Below, piece after piece: positions 26,693 through 37,000 of a stretch of 42,358 nucleotides of DNA (positions are counted from its first letter, which is position 1; the number at the start of each line of letters is the position of its first letter). Below the pieces are notes generated by a model. It was not told the DNA's origin and did no database searches. It saw only the letters and a program-made list of their open reading frames with translations. Source of the DNA: Prorocentrum cordatum. Taxonomy: Eukaryota > Sar > Dinophyceae > Prorocentrales > Prorocentraceae. Position numbers and translations under genes: made by a program. Location of the stretch: contig CAUYUJ010008093.1 of NCBI GenBank assembly GCA_963575745.1, forward strand, positions 1 through 42,358, read 5' to 3'.

Positions 26693-28029
26693 AACATTGG
26701 GGTGTTGCAGGGCACGGGACTTAGCATACACCCACGGGGACAAGAAAATAATATGATCGATTTGTTTTTGTCCACGGGGCCAATCACTGCAATGTCGCTC
26801 AGCATAGATCGCCACCGCATCATGTCCCCTTCCAGGGCCCCCGTGCCTCGGAAGTGCGATTGCGAAGAAAATATACTATTGGTGGTCGCCCAGAACTTGT
26901 GCATTTCCAAGACGAACGGCCCGCGAATGATGGCGCGTACCCGGTCTGCGAGGTGTTGGAAGGAAGCAGAACACTGACGTAAGAAACTCTGCCGGCTCCA
27001 GACCAGGCCGCTTTCCGCAGAGAATGTGCGAGGAAAGGCTTGTGCGAACGAGCTAGAACTAGACCGAATACAGTAGTGTGCCTTCCCAGCGTTCCCCTCG
27101 TCCTCCCCCAACATACTGCGCAACGACCCACACGTGCATGGAAAATCATACTCTGAAATACGTTTTGCCAACCATTTGACGTTAACCATACAAGACTTAA
27201 TAGTTGGAGACTTGATAGGCTTAGTAAGCAGAGTAAAATGAGCTTTACGAGGCAGAGCACACGCAATATCTTCTCGTACGCTATCTACCATCAGACGTTC
27301 AACATCCACTCCAGGAAGAAGAGGAAAACGGAGGAGAACAGTGGTGGATGGAGCCGTGGTCTGCGTTAAAACTTCTGAAATACGTGATTTCGCCACGAAG
27401 TTAGGGATGCCGTGCAAGAACGAATCGATGACGTTGTGTAGCCTGTGAATGAGGCCCGGTGAACGGTCGTATAGCTTCTGCACACATTTTGCGACGTTCT
27501 TGCCTTTCGCCCGCGTGTCCCCCAATCTGAGAGCAAGAATACCCAGGTGGATCCGGCCGTGCGCGCAATGCTGAGCAAGCTGGCCTGGCTGGCAACCCAA
27601 GTCCTCTGCAGTACGTACCACGCTGCCCTCAAAATGTGCACGGTGGAGAGAGCGAGGAAGATGACGATAAGGATCACGAGGACGAGTGTGTACACTGCGA
27701 AGTACATGACTATGACAATGTTTGTGCACAGGCGCTTTACATGTATACTTATACACCCATGGCGTGTTGAGCTTGGGGTTCAATGTGCTGCATAATTGTC
27801 GTTCAACATATTGAAGTTCTAGATTGTTAGATCGCTGTAGACATACAACAGGACACAATAAACGACGACCAACCAAGACGACGCATAACATCATAATCAG
27901 GTAAATCTTTCTTGTACCCCTTCTGCCCCAGGATCTGCGCATAGTGCTCAACGGTGCGTGCCCCCAAACCCCGCACGGACTTCCCGATGTATGTGTACGT
28001 GTGGTGCGCCGAGAACCATATGTAGACAA
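26686..28029 (-). pseudogene. GIY-YIG C-terminal half and linker up to the RT entry motif
   Basis: This second frame completes the nuclease with ELQYVERQLCSTLNPKLN, the conserved Glu helix and Asn-containing end of GIY-YIG domains. About 300 residues follow with a Cys pair CTCG. The frame closes just after DIAVIGPVDKNKSIILFSCP. The DKN sequence resembles the segment that precedes the polymerase core in Penelope-type and related reverse transcriptases (established pattern, recalled). The RT motifs themselves are absent because the terminal repeat begins at once. The first ~45 codons upstream of about 27880 are probably out of frame. The element can no longer move by itself. Confidence 0.55.
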
Positions 28030-28639
28030 TCTGGCCCTCGGAGTTGTAGCCGCGCCTACTTGCCGACACCATCTCTGTTGACCTCAACAAGAACCGGTGT
28101 AATTTCCGGTGCCACGCAAAATCGCTGATCTGCAGGACGCGCAGGCAGATGATGGTGCGGATGTAATTGGTGATGATGAGGAAGTAGGAACTGGAGCGAG
28201 AAGTGAGGTTGCAGGACGGCGATGATGAATTGCAGCAACAATGTAATCTGTCGCACCGGCAGGTTGAACAATGAGTGCCCACATACCTGCGCACGCCTAA
28301 ATTCTCTACCAGCACTTTGATATGCTTGTCGATGTTATGTAAAGCCTGGACACTCTGGTACCCCGGCGGCCGGCGAACGGCAGCATGAGAAGCTCTGAGG
28401 AAACTGCGCACCAATCGTAATATGGCAGCATGAGTACACGCGTGCGAACAACATGACGTGTCTGCAGAACTCATTGCCCGCGAGTTGGACAGACCGACGA
28501 AGTCTGAATCGCAGCAACACGAAGAGTTGCCCTGCCAACCACATCCGCGACACAAGTCCAAATGAAGACAGGAAGCCGCCTTTGCAACATCTGGCGGGTT
28601 ACCGAGATGTACTTGCCAGAAGTTACCGACGGAGCCCAT
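27827..28639 (-). pseudogene. GIY-YIG endonuclease, N-terminal half (frameshifted)
   Basis: A 270-aa ORF starts at ATG 28637-28639. It is Cys-rich in two places (CRGCGWQGNSSCCC; HCSTCRCDRLHCCC), possibly metal-binding. Near the C-terminus it reads IVYIWFSAHHTYTYIGKS followed by LGARTVEHY. This matches the first part of a GIY-YIG nuclease: the aromatic Y-I/YIG strands, then the Arg and His of the catalytic helix. The remaining half of the nuclease lies in another frame (26686-28029), so a frameshift near 27870 breaks the protein. The nuclease would nick target DNA to prime reverse transcription. I class it as a pseudogene unless the break is a sequence error. Confidence 0.6.
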
Positions 28640-28654
28640 ATCGTGATTGCTCCT

Positions 28655-29590
28655 TCACTTCTTAGTGGGATGGCTATCCACCGTCATTTTCGCAGCAGCT
28701 TCCCAAGCAGCCAAATCCGCCGGCGCTGCTGGCGCATCCGGTCTCGCCCGCTTCTTCTCGGGGGATATCTTGGCCGACTCCATGTACGGGAAGAGCTGTT
28801 CCTGGGTCAGGAGGGTCTCCGTCCCGTTGTCCCACTTCACCTTATACATGGGGATGGTGCCCTGCAGCTCCATGCTCACAACCTTCCCGCCGACCTCGTT
28901 GTCCCCCAACTGGGCCTTGAATTCGAGCCCCAGCACAGATGAAGCCGGACGTGGCGATTCCATCTTGGCTGCCTGCGGCTGGCTCGAAGCGCTGCCAGAC
29001 ACGTTAAGCTGGTTCTGCAGCAAGCCCAACAACGTGCCCATCGACAAGTCGGAGCCGGACGCAGCACCCTGTAGGAGCGACTTCAGATCCGGGGTGGATG
29101 GGCGCAAATGTGGCGCGACGAAGTCTTTCTCTGGGACCCTGAGGGTGGAGTTGACGAGCTTAACTCCGGTGACCCATTGCTGCCATTGCTCATCCGACAA
29201 ATGTGACGGCACAAGGCTGCGCAACTCGCGCGCCCTTTCTTGGGCCACCTTGAAGTCGTCACAGGCCTTGAGAAATGTAACCATGATCTTCTCCTTCTGC
29301 AGCGCATCCGTGGCGCCGATGTCATTGGTAGCAATCGTCGTAATCTCCACGTTCGGATCATCGGCGAAGCGGAGACGGCGACCGTCGGAGTTCTCGGTGA
29401 CACCCCGGAGGTCGACGACATCACGAGGAATTACGCGCATGGCTGCCTCCCATGACGGAGAAGACCAACTAGCACCTTTTCCACCTCCGATGAAGACCGG
29501 CGCAGGCTGCTGTTGCATATACCCTTTGCCCTTCCCAGAGGATTGGTCGGCCCACTGCTGCGCCTGCGCGAAGGGATTGCGAGCCGCCAT
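28655..29590 (-). CDS. ORF1 of the Penelope-like element (Gag-like, unknown)
   Basis: A 311-aa ORF with an ATG start (29588-29590) lies directly upstream of the nuclease frame; its stop is 16 bp before the next ATG. I do not recognise a catalytic domain. The N-terminus is Gln/Gly/Lys-rich. The middle is helical and charged. Residues of about 225-270 (GLEFKAQLGDNEVGGKV and KVKWDNGTETLL) look like a small beta-barrel of Tudor or chromo-barrel type, which could bind modified histone tails or RNA. The C-terminus is basic with an Ala/Pro stretch (KKRARPDAPAAPADLAAW). Position and composition suggest a nucleic-acid-binding structural protein that packages the element RNA, but this is inference. The frame is intact, unlike the next gene. 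Confidence 0.65.
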   Translation of the reverse strand: MAARNPFAQAQQWADQSSGKGKGYMQQQPAPVFIGGGKGASWSSPSWEAAMRVIPRDVVDLRGVTENSDGRRLRFADDPNVEITTIATNDIGATDALQKEKIMVTFLKACDDFKVAQERARELRSLVPSHLSDEQWQQWVTGVKLVNSTLRVPEKDFVAPHLRPSTPDLKSLLQGAASGSDLSMGTLLGLLQNQLNVSGSASSQPQAAKMESPRPASSVLGLEFKAQLGDNEVGGKVVSMELQGTIPMYKVKWDNGTETLLTQEQLFPYMESAKISPEKKRARPDAPAAPADLAAWEAAAKMTVDSHPTKK

Positions 29591-29750
29591 CTGCTCTGTG
29601 ATGCCGGACTGCAGTAAGAACCAGCAAGAAGAAATCGAAACAATATTGAACAGGATGGAGATACAAACGAACTGAAAGTATGAAAGTAAGAGTGTGCGAT
29701 ATACGGATCTGCACGGGAGCGGAGAGGTCCGATCGCCGTGCTGGGCTGAG
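29591..29750 (-). other. 5' region of the Penelope-like element
   Basis: About 160 bp between the terminal repeat and ORF1. It has an A/T-rich centre and no recognisable promoter box. Confidence 0.5.
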
Positions 29751-30121
29751 AGAAGAGCTCAGCAAGGATTTTTCCTGGGACTTACAACTGCGACTGCCCC
29801 TGAGCCAATATGATTACAAGCGCGCCGATGCAAGAGGGGACGGGGACGGGAAGGAAGAAGACAGACAAGAGACAAAAATGGATAGAAGAGCAACGGTGGC
29901 CACAGTCTTTACTCTCGCCGTATAGAACAAGCACGGAGCAATCGACCCTGAGCACCCTCGAAATCAGCCGGCTCGTCTCCAGCTCTAGCGGGGGAGGCGG
30001 AAGAATTGGCGGCTTCACTATCGGGGTACCCGGGGCGACTGACGCGCAGCAAGACATGCGAGAATGAGTGACCTAAGTACGGATGCTCCCGGAGAAACCT
30101 GTGCAGAATTCGATTCAGGAA
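29751..30121 (-). repeat. Terminal direct repeat, copy 2
   Basis: This is the partner of 26326-26692 in the same orientation. Its outer edge is directly followed by GACAGCTACAGAGCTG of the interrupted satellite. Confidence 0.9.
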
Positions 30122-30612
30122 GACAGCTACAGAGCTGATATTTACAGAAACCGATTCAGAATCATCAGTTGCGTTTGTCTGTCGAATCCAGAGCGCTGAA
30201 CTCGGTCTGCTGCCCGATCTAGAATCACTAAACTATTCGTATTCGTCGAGACATGTTGAGAAGTGCTCGCGGTTTTTTTTTCACTCAACTCGCGCTCAGG
30301 GGGGCTACAGTGCTGGTTCTTACAGGAATCGATTTGAAGACATCAGGCGCGTCCGCCTGTCGGATCCAGAGCTCGGAACTCGGTCTGCTGCCCGAATTAG
30401 GTTTGCAAAACTACTGTATTGTGAGCTGCTGTCGGTTTTCTGCACTTACTTGGGCTGTAGGGGGCTGCAGGGCTGGTAATGACAGGAGTCGATTCGCAGA
30501 CATGAGACGCGTCCGCCTGTCGCATTCAGAGGCCAACAAATATTCACTATGAGTTGGAATGTTGGTAGGTGCTGTCGGTTTTCTTAACTTCAGTCGAGCT
30601 AGGAAGCTCTAC
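30122..30612 (+). repeat. S178 satellite resuming after the Penelope-like insertion
   Basis: It resumes at GACAGCTACAGAGCTG, exactly completing the unit broken at 26319. About 2.5 units follow, ending in GGAAGCTCTACGAG. Confidence 0.85.
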
Positions 30613-30619
30613 GAGTCTT

Positions 30620-30653
30620 CCGGCGGTAACCAAGGTTGACGGTTTACCGCCGG
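30620..30653 (+). repeat. Hairpin H, copy 10
   Basis: Perfect GTAA/TTAC stem. The following module is not D but an unassigned piece starting GGACGGCACCATG. Confidence 0.85.
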
Positions 30654-30808
30654 CGCCCAGTTGGACGGCACCATGTGGGATGAGCTTCCGAGGGCTTGCT
30701 CGGAAGGCTTTCTGGTGTGTCTCTTCTTTGCTCTCCGGGTTTTGGACGCTACCAAGTGGGCTTGCGGAAGGCTTTTCAGAGCGTGTCCTCTTTGCTCTCC
30801 GGGTTTTG
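30654..30808 (+). repeat. Unassigned module with two CCGGGTTTTGGACGCT copies
   Basis: CTCTCCGGGTTTTGGACGCT appears twice about 60 bp apart (near 30725 and 30788). It is shared with the ends of family A. No gene seen. Confidence 0.6.
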
Positions 30809-31105
30809 GACGCTAGCAAGTGGCCCACCCGGCCGAGGCGGACAATGTGACAACTTTTGGGTGGTTTTGCATTTTTCGAAAGATATTTCACAATTCATTT
30901 TAAGAAAGCAGGTTTTTTCGCACCTGTAAACAATTATGAGGGCCTCAGCGTCTTAATATGAGCTCTCTACATGCACTTTTACTATCAAAACACTTGGCGG
31001 AACCAACTCTATATCGACATGAACAAAAATCATGTTTTCTCTCTCTCTCTCTCTCTCTCTCTTTTGATACTCAGCACTCTTACGCGTGTTAGGAGTTCTA
31101 CGAGG
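30809..31105 (+). repeat. Module E, truncated copy
   Basis: It begins at GTGGCCCACCCGGCCGAGG and follows the E order to GGAGTTCTACGAG. A (CT)n run at 31039-31062 replaces the ordinary CTTTTTGAGAAATG part. Confidence 0.8.
31039..31062 (+). repeat. (CT)n microsatellite
   Basis: About twelve CT units inside a copy of module E. Confidence 0.9.
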
Positions 31106-31108
31106 TTC

Positions 31109-31141
31109 CCGGCGGTGACCAGGTTGACGGTTCACCGCCGG
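31109..31141 (+). repeat. Hairpin H, copy 11 (GTGA/TCAC variant)
   Basis: Perfect 10-bp stem and a 13-nt loop, the same class as copy 1. It again follows a module E end. Confidence 0.85.
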
Positions 31142-31440
31142 CGCCAGTTTGCGGGCCCGATCAAAAGAGAGGATGTGGTAACTCGTGGTCGGTTTTCTTC
31201 ACTTTATTCAAAATTTTGAAATTCGTTTTGAGAACCAGTATTTTTCTCACGTGTAGTGGGTTGTGCCGCGTTTGCCAGTAAAATTCTCAGGTCCGTAGCT
31301 GCAGTATTACTATCAAAAGACTTGAGGGAACCGGCTTTGGATGAAAACCAAAAAATCGTGTTTTTTCGAGTGTTTCAAGAGCTTGAGAAGCTTTCTTCAT
31401 GTGTTCCGAGAAGCGCTGTGCAACAAAAGAGCTCTACGAG
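31142..31440 (+). repeat. Diverged E-like module
   Basis: ACTTTATTCAAAATTTTG, TTTTGAGAACCAG and CTATCAAAAGACTTGAGG echo module E at low similarity. It ends in GAGCTCTACGAG. No ORF of note. Confidence 0.6.
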
Positions 31441-31444
31441 GTGC

Positions 31445-31477
31445 CCGGCGGCAACCTGGTTGACGGTTTACCGCCGG
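31445..31477 (+). repeat. Hairpin H, copy 12
   Basis: CCGGCGGCAA against TTACCGCCGG has one mismatch. The loop reads CCTGGTTGACGGT. Confidence 0.8.
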
Positions 31478-32450
31478 TTCCCAGTTGCTGGAAGCTTAAG
31501 AGTAATTCCGGGGCGCTGGAGAGCTAGTTGGCAAGGAAAATCTCGACGGAACTTTTGCTGACTTTTGGTCAGTTAAAAATTTTGTTCTCGAAATTTAACA
31601 ATTCGTTTGAGCTCTAGTATTTTTTCCCGTGATATTCGATCTTATTCCCGCTCGCCATCTTGATCTCAGCTCGATCGGGTAGCTTTTACTGCCAAAAAGC
31701 ACACGGGCGGGATCGGCCGTTTCGAGTCATCTTGTCACGCGGTGTCGGTTTTCTCAAGATAACTCGAGCTTCAGGACAGCTAAAGAGCTGGTAAGCACAG
31801 CTAATCGAGTTAGAATGATCAGGCGCGTTCGCCTGTTGAAGCCAGAGGTCTGAATTCAGTCTGCTAGCCGAGCTAGGTGCGCAAACCTATTCGTATTATT
31901 CGAGTCATCTTGACAGGCGCTCTCGGTTTTCTGTACTTAACTCGAGCTACATGACAGCTAAAGAGCTGATGCGTACAGAATCTGATTCAGAATCATCAGT
32001 GGCCGTTGTCTGTTGAATCCAGAGCTCTAAACTCGGTCTGCTGCCCGATCTAGAATCGCGAAACTATTCGTATTGTTCGAGTCGCTTGCGAGATGCTGTC
32101 GGTTCTCTGCACTTAACTCGGGCTGTAGGGGGGCTGCATGGCCGGAAATCACTGGAATTGATTCGGAGACATGAGGCGCGTTCGCCTGCGGAATCCAGAG
32201 CTCCGAACTCGGTCTGTTGCCCGAACTAGGTCCGCGAAACTATTCGTATTGTTCGAGTCATCTTGAGAGGTGCTGTCGATTTACGCACGTAACTCGGGCT
32301 GTAGGAGAGCTACAGAGCTCGTACGGAAGACAATCTAGAAGCATCGGGGGCGTTCGGCTGTTGCATCCGAGAGGTCTCAAATTGCCTGGGCTGAAAAACT
32401 ATTTTTTCGGTGGAATTTCTTTCGACATTATATGTTGTCAGGAAGCTCTA
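31478..32450 (+). repeat. Module D and S178 satellite before the LINE
   Basis: D starts within its GCTGGAAGCTTAAGAG hairpin and about four S178 units follow. The block ends TTATATGTTGTCAGGAAGC just before the LINE-interrupted hairpin. Confidence 0.8.
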
Positions 32451-32466
32451 CGAGTCCCCCGGCGGT

Positions 32467-32478
32467 AACAAAGGTTGA
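32467..32478 (+). repeat. LINE target-site duplication, 5' copy
   Basis: AACAAAGGTTGA, repeated at 38511-38522 after the A tail. The first one or two A's are ambiguous with the tail. Confidence 0.85.
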
Positions 32479-33027
32479 GCAGAGCTTACCTCCTGCTCAG
32501 CCTTGGCCTCACCGCTGGGGTCCCCTCGTCTCGAGCTGCATTGTGCAGTAGGGAGTTGGGTTCCACATACTGTACACAGTTTCGCACATCTTGGACAGCC
32601 TGCGGCCCCTCTGCCGGCATCAGGCTCCTGATTGAACTGGTTACTGGGAGGCAACGCCCTGCTGGTACGAGTGGAGCACGCATACGTCTGCATCTGCTTT
32701 TGTTCTTGGGAGCGTGCCTTCTTCCATTTTTGCTCTGGTCCATTATCCATTCTACGAGTGCGAGTTTGAGTATTGTGTATCTTTCTGTGCAGTCACGAAC
32801 AGCTTCGGAGAGCCAGCAGGAGGGTGGAACGCCTTATATCCTCTCGGAGAGCCCAGCTGTGTTTGGGATCGATTCTTTGCAGATCTGGAAGACTTTTACT
32901 GGGAGGATTATTGTCGCTTAGAGTGTTGCATATTTCGTCGTTCCCGACCTTATCGACACTACTCGCGTCGCTCTTGGTGCTTCTGTAAGTTCAAGAAGGG
33001 TCGTTTCGTCCGTTCTTTCCAGAAGAA
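32479..33027 (+). promoter_or_regulatory. LINE 5' untranslated region
   Basis: 549 bp precede the ORF1 ATG. An internal promoter would be expected here, as in other full-length LINEs, but I see no recognisable box. It starts GAGCAG-like and contains a weak GAGCAG...CTGCTC stem (from 32477). Short ORFs within it are not convincing. Confidence 0.55.
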
Positions 33028-34098
33028 ATGGAGGTTGACGGTCAGGGTAGCAAGAGGATGAAGACGGATATGGAGGAGGAGGAGAAGGTGAACAAGACGG
33101 GAGGTGATCTTCTTGATCAGAAGGCCATGAGAGAGAAAATTCTGAGCCTTCAAAAAGATGAGAGTTTGCGATTGTTCATGCAGATGTCCTTTCAGAATCA
33201 TGACGAGTCGAAGGCCGCCTCGGTGGCCACTGACGTGCGCATCAGCGGTATGGATCAACGTCTCGGGGTTCAAACAGCGAAACTCACGGCCATTGAGAAG
33301 AAACAACAGGAACAGGAGATTAGGCTTAAGAACTTGGAGACTCTGGCTAGCCAGGACAATGCTTCGATTGGATCTTCTAACTCTACGATAGCAGCCCCTA
33401 GATTTGCAGGACGAACATCGACGGCAAAATTTACTCCTACATATGTAGAGCTGTACGGATGGGTCCAGGACTGGTCGAATCGCACGAGTAGGGAACTTAC
33501 GATGATAGACGATACGGACGCCTGCACCCTACTCCAGAATACCCTGGGTCTTTTGAAAGCGGACAATGAGCAGTTGCACGGTCAAGTGGATGTGGTCAGC
33601 TCTGAGAAACTTGCCAGATCGAAACCGATGACGGGGAATATCAAGATTAGATTTAAGGTTGGGACAGGGAGTGATGTGGTTTATGCTGTACAACGCGCTC
33701 TCACACGTATAAATGATGACGCAGCTCTTAACCACGCCTTTTACACCAAGGTGAAGTCGAAGATGTCTCGTTTGAGAGTTCGTGCAGAGGTCCCCGACGA
33801 GAAGATTCCACACAATCAAGCGGTTGGCCGATTTTATGGTGTCTGGAGCAGGACGCACCCCACCATCTTTCTCAAAGGATCGACTGGGTACGGGAGGTCA
33901 CCGTCCACGATGTACTCTGACCCCGTGGAGGGGAAGCGGAGCTTGCTGGCCGAGTATCAGGCGGCTAGCTTCGGAGGATCTGGGCAGTGGCGAGTTATTC
34001 CAGCATCTTGGACATCTTTCGCCCAGAGACACGGCATCACCATGACGGCGGCAGAGCTCGAGGAGTTAGTCACGGATTCCAGGTCTGCTTCTCAGTGA
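33028..34098 (+). CDS. LINE ORF1 protein (coiled-coil, RNA-binding type)
   Basis: A 356-aa ORF with ATG at 33028-33030 and TGA at 34096-34098. The N-terminus is acidic and basic in turn (MEEEEKVNK). Residues of about 30-110 form an extended charged helix with heptad-like spacing (LTAIEKKQQEQEIRLKNLE), a likely coiled coil for trimer formation. The second half has a compact domain (YVELYGWVQDW, IKIRFKVGTG, VYAVQRALTRIN, MSRLRVRAEV) resembling the RRM plus C-terminal domain layout of LINE ORF1 proteins, with strand-helix alternation. No zinc knuckle is seen. It would coat LINE RNA. The next ORF continues in the same frame after one stop codon. Function is inferred from position and architecture. 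Confidence 0.75.
   Translation: MEVDGQGSKRMKTDMEEEEKVNKTGGDLLDQKAMREKILSLQKDESLRLFMQMSFQNHDESKAASVATDVRISGMDQRLGVQTAKLTAIEKKQQEQEIRLKNLETLASQDNASIGSSNSTIAAPRFAGRTSTAKFTPTYVELYGWVQDWSNRTSRELTMIDDTDACTLLQNTLGLLKADNEQLHGQVDVVSSEKLARSKPMTGNIKIRFKVGTGSDVVYAVQRALTRINDDAALNHAFYTKVKSKMSRLRVRAEVPDEKIPHNQAVGRFYGVWSRTHPTIFLKGSTGYGRSPSTMYSDPVEGKRSLLAEYQAASFGGSGQWRVIPASWTSFAQRHGITMTAAELEELVTDSRSASQ
34096..34098 (+). other. Single in-frame UGA between ORF1 and the endonuclease-RT ORF
   Basis: The context is CAG-TGA-CGC-CTA. The frame is open on both sides (ORF1 before, endonuclease after). The first Met codon after it (34282) lies beyond the endonuclease Asn and Glu motifs. Confidence 0.85.
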
Positions 34099-37000
34099 CG
34101 CCTACGGGCGGAGCCGACGGAAGTCCGCTTCGCCACGCTCAACCTTCAACGTGCTGGGAGGAAGGATGACAAGGCTTATAGTGTTCTGTCGAGGGTAGTC
34201 TACGGAGCACACCTAGGCTGGGATTTCCTGGGGGTACAGGAGTCTCAGAACATCGACGTTAAGGCGCAATGGTTTGTCAAAATGGGACTGTATTACCACG
34301 TTTCGGAGGATCGCCGTGCTATGATACTCTATCGGAGGGCCGATAGCGTTCGAGGCCAGTGGGCCTCAGAGAGGTGGTGCGCGATCCTTGCTGGACGGAT
34401 TCTCTTTGTCTCATTGTACTTGCCTGATGCCAGCCAGCCCGAGTTTCTGGAGATATCACATTGTGCACTCCAGGCGGTAAGCTTGCTCAGAAAGTACGTA
34501 TGCCGTCGTTATGGTTTCTGTCGTCTTGTTGTTGCCATGGATGCGAATGTTGAGATACAGCCACACTTACAGCATGAGGAGGAGGTTTATTCGGGAGGAG
34601 GCTTGGAGGTAGTGCAGATCCAGGCCACGGGGACCAAGGAGCGGGAGAGGAAGGAGAAGGTGGAGAGCTTGCGACAGGAGGTGGAGGATTGGTTGGTTCA
34701 GGAGCGTATGTGTGCTTCGAATTCTTTTGGAGCTAGGAAGCCGACTTGGTTTGATTATCGGAAGGGGTCCCGTCGTGAAGTGCTTGATTGCATCCTTGTT
34801 CCTTATGGATCGCAGGTGTCGGGGTGCTCGGTTGAGTTTCAGTACGTAGGACAGCAGCAGGGAGCCGTGATGAGATTATCAGATCATGCCCTTGTTCGAG
34901 CTTCTCTGAGAGTGGCTTCCAGGGAGTTGGCGAGACGGAATCACTCACGTCGTGCTCGTACTCTAAAAGGCTGGGACCCACTCAACTTGTCTGCTCGTCG
35001 ATCGTGTCGCCAGTTGTTGGATGTCAATCTATTTTCGTGCCAATCTATGTGTCAGGCAGAGAGTGTTATCTATTCTTGTGCGTCGGCCACTGAATGTACC
35101 CCTAAGCGCCCAGCTCGAGCCCCTGAACGATCGGAATTGTTACGGTCCTTGGATGTGCAGGTCTACCAGAGGAGGGCGGAGAGGGGGACGTTAGCCTATC
35201 GACTTCTACGCAGAAAAAGAGATCGGGAAGCCAGAAAATTCAAACGAGCAAATCTGGAATGGGAAGCGGAGCGTCCACGTAAAGCAGCTTTGAAGGCGGT
35301 GAAGATTGAGGGGGAGGAGAGCGTGGACAGGGAGAGGTGGATGGAGGAGATGATGAAGTTGAAGGAGGTCTGCGAGGATGAGGAGGAGCGTATGCGGTCG
35401 ATCGAGATTGTCCAGGGCCTCAGGGAGGAGCTCCAGGGGTCCCCCAGGCCCCAGGAGGCGACGCTTACGATGGTGGTGGTCCTTCGGGCCCGAGCTCGAC
35501 TCAACCCAGGAAAAGCCACGGGACCCGACGGGGTGGGGGCAGAAGTAGTCAAAGCGCTGCCGTGGAGAGCCGTTCGCACTATCAAGCGATTATTTTGTGA
35601 TATCTTACGTGGCATTGTTGTGCCTCCATCTTCGTGGCATCGAACATTGACGACGCTACTTCCCAAATCTTATCCGATATGCGATGTTTCTGATACGAGA
35701 CGTATTTCTGTGGAGAGTATCTGTAAGAAATGGTACAGTACTTGCCTCTCGATCCTGCTTGAACCTTATTGTCTCCAGGCCGGCACTCATGCATCATTAT
35801 TCGGCTTCGTTCCCAAAAGATCGTGCACAGAGATATTTGCAGGACTTAAGGCAGCAGCCCAACATGCCTCGCAGTGGGGGAAGGATCGACGCCTGGTTCT
35901 TGGGTCAGCGGACGTGAAACAAGCATTCCAGAACACGAAAATCTCGACGGTCAAACGTGCGTTCGACATCCTCTCTATCCCTTCCTGGCTCCAGTACGGT
36001 GTGCTCGTGCCTATGCCGTGTGAGGTCACTTCGCTTCTCTTTCAGGGGCTTCAGCTGCCGGATGTGGGAGTCGATACCCATATCAGGACAGGCGGGAACG
36101 ACAGCCCCTCCTTGTGGAACCTGATCGTTGTTGCGATGTGGGCTCCTTTATTTAAGCTTTGGGATGAGCAGGGGATTGGGTTTCATTGTCTGGATCCAAA
36201 TTCGGTGGGAGAAGTTTCGGCCTCGGTTCCTGTACACCACTTGCTATATGCTGACAATATCTATATCTTGGGATCTTCGGTGGAGGAGTTTAGGCGACAG
36301 GTAGGAGAAATGACAGAGACTCTGCGGGGATGGGGATTCGAATGGAAGATCGAGTCGCTCGAGGTCGCGTTTATCGGTTTCTCGGAGAAGCCAAAACATC
36401 CTATCCTGGTTCGGGTTCGGGATCAGATGGTGCCGTTCGAAGTAGTTGACGAGATGAATGTCTTGGGGAACAGCATATACTGTAGCTATAGGGAGGCACA
36501 CCAAGACCTTCGGCGACGGATCGGGTCCGCACGACGAGCCTTCCATGCGCATGCAGCCTATTTTAGATCGAAGGCAGTCCCTTTTTCGGCCAAGTGTAGG
36601 AGTTATATCACTCGGGTTCAGAGCATTCTCACTTATGGAAGTCAAGGTATTAGTTGGGACAGGGACTCTTTGCATAGCCTGAATGTCTTTGAGGGAAATT
36701 GCCTTTACCAGATGACGTCACCCCACAAGCCAGCCTCCGAAAGTTGGGTAGTTTGGAAGCCAGCTCGACTCAGAATTGCTAGACGGATGTTCTTTGAAGC
36801 CAAGTGCCAGAGCGCAGTACAGAGAGTCCTTTATTCCTTGTGGCAGCTTGGAGCGGACATAGCATCATATTTCGGAGCCAATGCCGATTGCGGATATCAG
36901 ATTCCTGAGTCGGAGCTGAGCCCAGGGATGGTCGCGGTCTCTTCAGTTACCAATGGGATGGTGGAGGTCTCTTCAGTTACCAATGGGATGGGTGCGGTCT

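Larger units (their letters stand above)
26326..30121 (-). mobile_element. Penelope-like retroelement, RT deleted, with ~370-bp terminal direct repeats
   Basis: A 3.8-kb insertion breaks one S178 unit, with ACAG on both sides (26320-26323 and 30123-30126). Its ends are direct repeats of 367 and 371 bp that do not begin TG or end CA, unlike true LTRs. The minus-strand order is a Gag-like ORF, then a GIY-YIG nuclease, then a DKN motif that usually opens a Penelope-type RT, then the second terminal repeat. The RT itself is missing. A GIY-YIG ahead of the RT and LTR-like repeats fit the permuted Penelope-like clades described from algae and invertebrates. The assignment is by motif only. Confidence 0.6.

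Noticed and set aside
26326-30121. Classical LTR retrotransposon
   Set aside because: The direct repeats lack TG...CA ends, and no protease, integrase or LTR-type RT is present. GIY-YIG fits Penelope-like elements better.
32490-32525. Leader-like CAGCCTTGGCCTCA at the LINE 5' end
   Set aside because: The match to the dinoflagellate leader needs several gaps and is not above chance.
32714-33061. Short ORF in the LINE 5' UTR
   Set aside because: It overlaps the ORF1 start in another frame and has no recognisable features.
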